From: DATCDR01 sp036510575
GTDB taxonomy: Bacteria > Actinomycetota > Acidimicrobiia > Acidimicrobiales > Bog-793
Length of the DNA: 18,633 bases
Direction of reading: 5' to 3'
NCBI GenBank assembly: GCA_036510575.1
Contig: DATCDR010000018.1
Span: forward strand, 1-18,633
In this document: positions 13,467 through 18,633 of the stretch, in pieces
Position numbering within the stretch: the first letter of the stretch is position 1
Layout: each line of letters opens with the position of its first letter
Translations under genes and position numbers: made by a program
Notes under the pieces: model-generated
What the model was told of the DNA's origin: nothing
Databases searched by the model: none
Seen by the model: the letters and a program-made list of their open reading frames with translations, nothing else

Positions 13467-14992
13467 GGGCCGCATCGCGAGCGTCCGGCCCCGATCCCAA
13501 TTCGGCTTTCGCGCACGTGAACGATCCTTCGCCGGTCATCGAGCTGTTGTCAGCAACGGCGATCAAGGCCGATTGGAACGAAGCTCCAAGCGACACAACT
13601 GAAGGTGCGTTCGCGCTCGATTTGACCAACCAGCCGAGCCCGCTCAAGAGCTACCCAGGCGTCCCGGCTCGCCGTCTCAGTCGCGACCTCCTCCCGTCAT
13701 CACGTGGTGCCGTTGTGACGCTCTCTGGTAACAAAGCACCGCAGGTGCCACTCGACGACGTGCGGCTGGCCGCGATCCTCTTTCTCGGCGGCGGCGTGAC
13801 CAGAGGCCGACGAACACCGGCAGGTGCGCCAGTGTGGTTCCGAACGTCGATGTCGGCGGGCAACCTCCATCCGATCGAGCTCTACGTCGTCCAGGACGGC
13901 GTATGGCACTACGACCCGCTCCTCCATCGCCTCGACCTCATTCGACCGGCCGACGAAAGCGTGTCAAACGAGGGCGCGACCGTCGTCGTGACCGGGATTC
14001 CGGCGCGCACGTGCTGGAAGTACGCGGCCCGGGGGTTTCGTCATCTCTTCTGGGATGCCGGCACGATGCTCGCCAACCTATTGAGCGCAGCAGACGCCTA
14101 TGGCGTGTCGAGCTCGGTCTCGCTCGGCTTCGACGATGCTGAGGTGGGGGCGTTGCTCGGCATCGAGGCACCCGACGAGGTCCCGATCGCGCTGGTGGCC
14201 CTCGGCGCGCCCGAGCAACGACTCGACGATCGTGGACTCGGCCCGATAGCGAGAGCGAGACCGATTGCTCGCACCCCGATCCGCTTGGACGGCGTAACTG
14301 CGGCACTTCGCGCCTCGTGCCTGGCTGCAGCTGACGTCGCGCCGTGGCGAGAGCAACTCCGTAGGTTGAGCACGAGTACTGCGAGGACGACGGTGCCGCC
14401 GCATCCCTTCGATGACGCGAGCACCGAAGAGGTGATCTTGCGACGAGGCTCTAGCCGACGCTTTAGACCTACCGCCGTGCCCCGATCCCTCTTCGACTGG
14501 GCACTCCGAACGGCGATGCAGCCACCTGAACTTGATGTCGCCGTGTCCGGCCTCCACATCGGGCTACTCCTCCACGTCCACGACGTCGAGGAAGTCGAGT
14601 CAGGTGTCTGGTCCGACTCCGCCGAGCTCCAGCTCATATCCCGGCGAGATACGCGAAGCCTTCGCGAGCAGTCGATGCGCTGCTGCCTTGGCCAGGACCT
14701 AGGCGGCGACGCAGGCCTCACCGTGTTTTTGACCGCGGATCTCGAGCACCTCTTCGAGCAGGCAGGTGGCCGCGCATATCGAGTCGCGGCGATCGAGGCG
14801 GGCATCGTCGCTGGTCGACTCGCGCTCTGCGCAACCGCGCTCGGTGCCGGGTCGACAGGACTCACCTTCGTCGACGAGCTGGTCACCGCCGAACTAAGAG
14901 GTCTCGCCTTCGGCGTTATGGCCTGCGCCCTCGGCACTCCGGCAGCACTCCCGGCACCACACGGCAGTCCCGGAGCGCCGCACCGGCTGTAG
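13463..14992 (+). CDS. Tandem SagB/ThcOx-type nitroreductase-fold oxidoreductase
   Basis: Predicted 509-aa FMN-dependent oxidoreductase with two nitroreductase-like domains. Domain 1 (about 55-250) has the SagB entry signature PSPLKSYPGVPA, then PVWFRTSMSAGNLHPIELYVV, GVWHYDPLLHRLDL and CWKYAARGFRHLFWDAGT. Lys186-Tyr187 in the last matches the Lys-Tyr pair needed by azoline dehydrogenases such as McbC. Domain 2 (about 320-495) has RRGSSRRFRPTAVPRSLFDWALRTA and RAYRVAAIEAGIVAGRLALCATALG but lacks the Lys-Tyr pair. ATG 13463 is chosen for its 4-bp overlap with the padR stop; the open frame continues upstream inside padR without homology. In azole-forming RiPP clusters these enzymes aromatise azolines, but no YcaO cyclodehydratase or precursor peptide is present, so the substrate is likely something else. 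Confidence 0.85.
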   Translation: MRAASRASGPDPNSAFAHVNDPSPVIELLSATAIKADWNEAPSDTTEGAFALDLTNQPSPLKSYPGVPARRLSRDLLPSSRGAVVTLSGNKAPQVPLDDVRLAAILFLGGGVTRGRRTPAGAPVWFRTSMSAGNLHPIELYVVQDGVWHYDPLLHRLDLIRPADESVSNEGATVVVTGIPARTCWKYAARGFRHLFWDAGTMLANLLSAADAYGVSSSVSLGFDDAEVGALLGIEAPDEVPIALVALGAPEQRLDDRGLGPIARARPIARTPIRLDGVTAALRASCLAAADVAPWREQLRRLSTSTARTTVPPHPFDDASTEEVILRRGSSRRFRPTAVPRSLFDWALRTAMQPPELDVAVSGLHIGLLLHVHDVEEVESGVWSDSAELQLISRRDTRSLREQSMRCCLGQDLGGDAGLTVFLTADLEHLFEQAGGRAYRVAAIEAGIVAGRLALCATALGAGSTGLTFVDELVTAELRGLAFGVMACALGTPAALPAPHGSPGAPHRL

Positions 14993-15048
14993 GAGCGCGC
15001 GGCGACGCCGTTCTCGACGTCTCGAAAGAATATGGCAGCTACGTGGCC

Positions 15049-15651
15049 TCAGCCCTTCGCCGTGACCCTTGTTCCCGCAAATGGACTGTTCGAGTCCGTG
15101 CAGAAGTATTTGTTCCGGGCCTGAATGTCGAGCGTTAGATGGCCGGAAAATTTACTGCCGAGAAGCGTTCCAGAGACGATGAACTTGTACGTGCCGGGCT
15201 CGGGCTTTGGCATCACCGTCGGAATTGCCGACACCGTGAAACTCCCCTGCTGCGTACTCGTAAACGCGCCAGTCGCGCTGACCGGAATGGCGGGCGATCC
15301 TTGGCTGGTAAATGGCCAGATCTCCGTTTCTCGAGCATCCTCCACGCGGCCGACCTTCTCACCACACAAGGTGCCGATGCTGAACCCGTACGTGGGGATC
15401 TTCTTGCCGTTAGCCGAGACTTCGAGCGTGACCGTGTTTTTCGGCCAGGCGCCGGTGCCGTGTCCCTTGTAGGTGCCGCCGGCCCAGGTCGTCGTGCCCG
15501 CGTAGGCCGCGCTGGCGATGAGGGTTGCGACCATCGCCGTCGCTGCCACCACGAGGACCGGCGTGTGTCGAGCCGGAATCTGAGCGCTCGATACCAACAC
15601 AGCTCGTTTTGCACGATGCCTCGGCCAGACTTGGACGCTCCGGAGCTTCAC
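15049..15651 (-). CDS. Secreted beta-rich hypothetical protein
   Basis: Predicted 200-aa exported protein that I cannot assign to a named family. A long basic N-terminal region (1-30) precedes a hydrophobic segment at about 31-48 (VLVVAATAMVATLIASAAYA), with a likely signal-peptidase site after Ala51 (AYA). The mature part is rich in Gly, Thr, Ser and Val with alternating beta-strand patterns (NTVTLEVSANGKKIPTYGFS, TYKFIVSGTLLGSKFSGHLT) and just two cysteines, Cys96 and Cys184, which could form a disulfide. This pattern resembles small beta-sandwich exported proteins common in actinobacteria. Start is GTG 15651 with GGGGG at 15660-15656 and a 4-base spacer. It is convergent with the SagB-like gene and divergent from ku; no functional link is evident. 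Confidence 0.75.
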   Translation of the reverse strand: MKLRSVQVWPRHRAKRAVLVSSAQIPARHTPVLVVAATAMVATLIASAAYAGTTTWAGGTYKGHGTGAWPKNTVTLEVSANGKKIPTYGFSIGTLCGEKVGRVEDARETEIWPFTSQGSPAIPVSATGAFTSTQQGSFTVSAIPTVMPKPEPGTYKFIVSGTLLGSKFSGHLTLDIQARNKYFCTDSNSPFAGTRVTAKG

Positions 15652-15974
15652 AATTCCCCCTATTCATCACGTGAGCTGCAGCCAAACTTGAGGTCGTTGG
15701 CAGCAGGTGCCGCACGGCATCTTCTTCCCATAAGATAGGTTGCATCGGCCGTCTTCCGAAAGGGCCGATCTACCTCGTACTTCGCCGCCAGGTTTGTTCG
15801 AATGGGCGATATTCGTTGCCAGCCGTCAGCTGCCGACACTGCTTAGAAGGGCGGTCGGGGAGCCCTAAAGACGGGGTCCTATTGCAGTCCCCCATTGCAC
15901 TCGCGGTTATAGGCGAGCAAACTGGGTAATTCGCATGGACTAGCGGGCATGGACGAGCTGCCGGGGAGAGCCAA
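15652..15974. other. 323-bp spacer between the secreted protein gene and ku
   Basis: No gene is supported in this divergent spacer, which must hold both promoters. It contains one good hairpin (listed separately) and a duplicated ATTGCA at about 15881 and 15895 around a CCCC tract. A GGGGTCC...AGTCCCC element at about 15874-15894 could form a weak stem. I could not assign promoter boxes with confidence. Confidence 0.45.
15744..15769. other. Perfect 7-bp hairpin upstream of ku
   Basis: ATCGGCC at 15744-15750 pairs perfectly with GGCCGAT at 15763-15769 across a 12-base loop. There is no T-run on either side, so a rho-independent terminator is unlikely. It could be an operator or a leader structure for ku or for the secreted-protein transcript. 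Confidence 0.35.
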
Positions 15975-16982
15975 ATGGCACGGGCAACGTGGTCGGGATT
16001 TCTGAGTTTTGGACTGGTAAGTGTGCCTGTTGGCCTCTTTACCGCTACGACGGACCAGACGATTCATTTCAATCAGCTGCACAAGGGCACCTCGAACCGG
16101 GTTCGGTACAAGAAGGTCGACGAGGAGACCGGCGAAGAGCTCAGCTCCGAGGACATCGTGAACGGCTTTCCTGCAGGTGACGGCGAGTACATCGTGGTTA
16201 CGCGTGAGGATATGAAAGAGGCTGCTCCGGGAAAGTCCGAGACGATCGAAATCACGGACTTCGTGGATCTAGACGACATCGACCCGAAGTACTTTCGTCA
16301 GACGTACTACCTCGCGCCAAAGGCGAAGGGGGCCGACCGCGCGTACACCCTCTTGCGGCAAGCGATGCAAGAGACCAAAAAGGTCGGCATCGCCACGCTC
16401 GTACTCCGGGACAAGGAGCACCTCGTTGCTGTTCGACCAGGTGACGAGGTGTTGATGCTCGAGACTATGTTCTTCGAAGACGAGATTCGACAGCCCCAAC
16501 AAGAGCTGGATTACCTGCCGCAAGCAGACCACAGCGACACCCGCGAGCTCACGGCTGCAAAACAGCTCATCGAAGCGCTTACGGCACCCTGGGAGCCGGG
16601 CCGCTACAAGAACACCTATCGCGACCGGATCGAAGAGCTCGTCGAAAAAAAGCGAGCCGGCGATGCTGTCGTCTTCGGCGATACGGATCGCCCGAAATCC
16701 AACGTCATCGACCTCATGGCGGCGCTCGAAGCGTCCATCGACAAGTCGCGGTCGACGAGTGACGAGGCCCCACCTGCGGAAACGCCCTCAAAGCGGGCGC
16801 CCAAGACGCAAGCGGCCCGCCATGAGCAGCAGTCCTTCGAGGGTATGAGCAAGGCAGAGCTGCTCGCTCGTGCCAAAGAGCTCGAGCTAACGACCAACCC
16901 GAAGATGACCAAGCTGCAGCTGGTCGAGGCGCTCACTGACGCCGAGGCGCCACCAGCCAAGCGCGGCCGGCGGGTCTCCTAG
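15975..16982 (+). CDS. ku: Non-homologous end-joining protein Ku with SAP-like C-terminus
   Basis: Predicted 335-aa DNA-end-binding protein that dimerises as a ring on double-strand breaks and recruits LigD. The start is typical of bacterial Ku (MARATWSGFLSFGLVSVPVGLFTATT), followed by FNQLHKGTSNRVRYKKVDEETGEEL. The core (about 1-255) continues through YYLAPKAKGADRAYTLLRQAM and ends with SNVIDLMAALEASI. A low-complexity linker (about 258-286) then leads to a SAP/Rho-N-like helical element at 289-322 (FEGMSKAELLARAKELELTT, then MTKLQLVEAL) and a basic end KRGRR. Standard bacterial Ku is about 260-290 aa, so this is an extended version; such extensions are thought to add DNA binding. GGGGAGA ends about five bases before the ATG. 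The ligase gene is 182 bp downstream. Confidence 0.96.
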   Translation: MARATWSGFLSFGLVSVPVGLFTATTDQTIHFNQLHKGTSNRVRYKKVDEETGEELSSEDIVNGFPAGDGEYIVVTREDMKEAAPGKSETIEITDFVDLDDIDPKYFRQTYYLAPKAKGADRAYTLLRQAMQETKKVGIATLVLRDKEHLVAVRPGDEVLMLETMFFEDEIRQPQQELDYLPQADHSDTRELTAAKQLIEALTAPWEPGRYKNTYRDRIEELVEKKRAGDAVVFGDTDRPKSNVIDLMAALEASIDKSRSTSDEAPPAETPSKRAPKTQAARHEQQSFEGMSKAELLARAKELELTTNPKMTKLQLVEALTDAEAPPAKRGRRVS

Positions 16983-17017
16983 CGCGGGCGTCAACCGACA
17001 CGAGCCGGAGGATGTCC

Positions 17018-17143
17018 ATGGTGAATACCTCCAAGCGAGACTCCCCGATAGATGGTCTGTGGGAGGTAGTGCACGTGCGGGACGAACCAAACCGCCACGA
17101 TGCCTCGACTTGTGCAACCCGGGTCGACGGGAGCATCAACTAG
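17018..17143 (+). CDS. Possible 41-aa small protein between ku and ligD
   Basis: An ORF of 41 codons starts at ATG 17018 with an ideal GGAGG at 17007-17011 and a 6-base spacer, and ends in tandem TAG codons 21 bases before the ligase start. The product (MVNTSKRDSPIDGLWEVVHV, then RDEPNRHDASTCATRVDGSI and a final Asn) is hydrophilic and matches no family I recognise. About 70% of codons end in G or C, in line with the surrounding genes. It could be a real small protein of the NHEJ operon, a translational coupler for the ligase gene (which lacks a clear ribosome-binding site of its own), or chance. Confidence 0.4.
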   Translation: MVNTSKRDSPIDGLWEVVHVRDEPNRHDASTCATRVDGSIN

Positions 17144-17164
17144 TAGCTGGGGCATAGACAACCC

Positions 17165-18610
17165 GTGGCTACTACGAAGCTCTCGACGTACCGGGCGAAA
17201 CGCGACCCGAAAAAGACCCCCGAGCCCATGGGCGCGAAGCGCAGCCGAAATGGCAAGCAGCACGCTCCACCGAGGTTCGTCATTCAAGAGCACCACGCCC
17301 GAGCACTTCACTGGGACTTTCGACTCGAGCGAGATGGCGTCCTCGTCTCCTGGGCGCTGCCGAAGGGGCTGCCCGTTAGCCCGAAGCGCAATCACCTTGC
17401 GGTCCACACCGAGGATCACCCACTTGACTACGCCGACTTCGAGGGCGAGATACCCAAAGGCGAGTACGGCGGGGGGCATGTCGATATCTGGGATCGGGGC
17501 ACCTATGAGCTTGAGAAATGGTCCGAGAAAGAAGTCATGTTCGTCCTGCACGGCGACAAGGCAGAGGGTCGCTATGTCCTTTTCCCAACGCGCGGCAAGA
17601 ACTGGATGATTCATCGTATGGACCCTGCCCCGCCCGACTATGAGCCAATTCCAACTTCGATCAAGCCGATGCTGGCGCTATCTGGACGCCTTCCCGCCTC
17701 TGATGAGGGTTGGGCGTATGAGTTCAAGTGGGACGGCGTCCGCGCCGTCGTCTACGTCGAGGGCGGCCGAGTCAGAGCGCTCAGCCGCAATGACAAAGAT
17801 CTTGCCGAGTCCTTTCCTGAGCTTCGCCAAATAGGTGAATTCCTCGGCTCTCGATCCGCCGTCCTCGACGGTGAGATCGTGGCGTTCGACGAAGAGGGCC
17901 GGCCGAGTTTCGGCCGTCTCCAACAACGTCTCAATCTCGTCTCTTCGCCGCAGGTCGCGCGTCGCGCTAAGGAGGTACCGGCGAGCTTTCTCGCCTTCGA
18001 TCTCCTCTACTTCGAGGGCCATTCGTGTCTGAGCCTCCCCTACGACGACCGCAGGAAGCTGCTCGAGAAACTCGAGCTCGAGGGGGATACCTTCGCCACC
18101 CCACCCTCGATTCACGGCCGCAAAGGCGAAGACATCCTCGAGATCTCCAAAGAACGTGGACTCGAGGGCGTCGTCATCAAGCGCCGCGACTCCCGCTACT
18201 CCCCGGGTCAACGAAGTGGTGCCTGGCTCAAGGTCAAAAACCTCCGAACCCAAGAGGTGGTGATAGGAGGCTGGACCGAAGGCAGGGGCGAGCGTGCCGG
18301 AAGCCTGGGGGCCCTCCTCCTCGGCATCCCGAGCGAGGGCGGACTCACCTACGCCGGCAAGGTAGGCACAGGATTCAGCGCCTCGACCCGGAAGGAGATG
18401 CTCGAAGCGCTGGAGCCGCTCGCAACGGGCAAGAGCCCGTTTACCGAGCGCTTTAGCCCTGCCGAGACCGCCCTTGCCCGCTTCGTCCAGCCGAAGATCG
18501 TCGGCGAGGTGCAGTACAGCGAGTGGACGGCCGACGGCCATCTCCGGCATCCATCGTGGAGAGGTCTCCGTCTAGACAAGCGTGTCGATGAGGTCGTTCG
18601 TGAGTCCTGA
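17165..18610 (+). CDS. ligD: LigD-type ATP-dependent DNA ligase with 3'-phosphoesterase domain
   Basis: Predicted 481-aa NHEJ ligase with domain order phosphoesterase (about 30-155) then ligase (about 165-475); the polymerase/primase domain of full LigD is missing. Phosphoesterase residues can be matched to Pseudomonas LigD: His43, His49, Asp51 and Arg53 in EHHARALHWDFR, and His85 in TEDHP. It removes 3'-phosphates and ribonucleotides at break ends. The ligase nucleophile is Lys188 in EFKWDG. Motif III is at about 279-283 (FDLLYFEG), motif IV is EGVVIKR (334-340) and motif V is WLKVK (354-358). An OB-fold follows (VVIGGWTEGRGERAGSLGALLLG). Start is GTG 17165, with stop codons close upstream and only a weak GGGG 12 bases before. 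It follows ku on the same strand. The gene is complete, ending 23 bases before the window end. Confidence 0.95.
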   Translation: MATTKLSTYRAKRDPKKTPEPMGAKRSRNGKQHAPPRFVIQEHHARALHWDFRLERDGVLVSWALPKGLPVSPKRNHLAVHTEDHPLDYADFEGEIPKGEYGGGHVDIWDRGTYELEKWSEKEVMFVLHGDKAEGRYVLFPTRGKNWMIHRMDPAPPDYEPIPTSIKPMLALSGRLPASDEGWAYEFKWDGVRAVVYVEGGRVRALSRNDKDLAESFPELRQIGEFLGSRSAVLDGEIVAFDEEGRPSFGRLQQRLNLVSSPQVARRAKEVPASFLAFDLLYFEGHSCLSLPYDDRRKLLEKLELEGDTFATPPSIHGRKGEDILEISKERGLEGVVIKRRDSRYSPGQRSGAWLKVKNLRTQEVVIGGWTEGRGERAGSLGALLLGIPSEGGLTYAGKVGTGFSASTRKEMLEALEPLATGKSPFTERFSPAETALARFVQPKIVGEVQYSEWTADGHLRHPSWRGLRLDKRVDEVVRES

Positions 18611-18633
18611 CCGCGTCGAGACCGAGGTGGACG

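Noticed and set aside
14098..14937. Minus-strand ORF of 279 codons
   Set aside because: It is antisense to the SagB-like gene, serine- and arginine-rich as expected for a shadow frame in GC-rich DNA, with no domain.
10106..14992. Azole-type RiPP biosynthetic cluster
   Set aside because: Only the SagB-like enzyme suggests it. No YcaO protein, precursor peptide or dedicated exporter is present in the window.
17678..18550. Minus-strand ORF of 290 codons
   Set aside because: It is antisense to the ligase domain, whose catalytic motifs are intact; the product has no recognisable domain.

Overview
The window is GC-rich bacterial DNA with tightly packed genes, many ATGA-type overlaps, several GTG starts and an NHEJ pair (Ku plus an ATP-dependent ligase). 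Together with a DUF664/DinB protein, an HTH-pyridoxamine-oxidase fusion and an actinobacterial-style Fpg/Nei enzyme, this points to an actinobacterium, possibly a deep-branching class such as Acidimicrobiia or Thermoleophilia. That placement is an inference from gene style. I saw no rRNA, tRNA, CRISPR array, insertion sequence or phage gene.

Layout. (1) 1-2592: a TetR regulator translationally coupled to a DHA2 14-helix drug exporter, with an AT-rich candidate operator upstream. (2) 2995-4158: an AI-2E/PerM-family membrane protein after a 402-bp gap. (3) 4191-5518, minus strand: a GNAT acetyltransferase overlapping an HTH-PNPOx fusion. (4) 5669-6184: a small two-helix membrane protein of unknown role. 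(5) 6414-7253, minus strand: a divergent Fpg/Nei DNA glycosylase. (6) 7465-10005: a fully overlapping DeoR - MFS exporter - HAD phosphatase operon, which could be a sugar-phosphate relief module. (7) 10106-14992: the most unusual block, described below. (8) 15049-15651, minus strand: a small secreted protein. (9) 15975-18610: Ku with a C-terminal SAP-like extension, a possible 41-aa ORF, and a two-domain LigD (phosphoesterase plus ligase, no polymerase domain).

The block at 10106-14992 holds a DinB/DUF664 gene interrupted by two compensating single-base frameshifts, a LigA-like and a LigB-like extradiol dioxygenase pair, and a substrate-binding-protein-fold (NMT1-like) protein with no signal peptide and no transporter partners. 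That last gene is divergent from a PadR regulator, which in turn overlaps a tandem SagB/ThcOx-type flavin oxidoreductase. A perfect 11-bp inverted repeat sits between the PadR and NMT1-like genes. My working hypothesis is a PadR-controlled pathway acting on a phenolic or other aromatic compound, in which the NMT1-fold protein may be an enzyme rather than a transport protein. I know of no described system with this exact composition, but I could not search for one.
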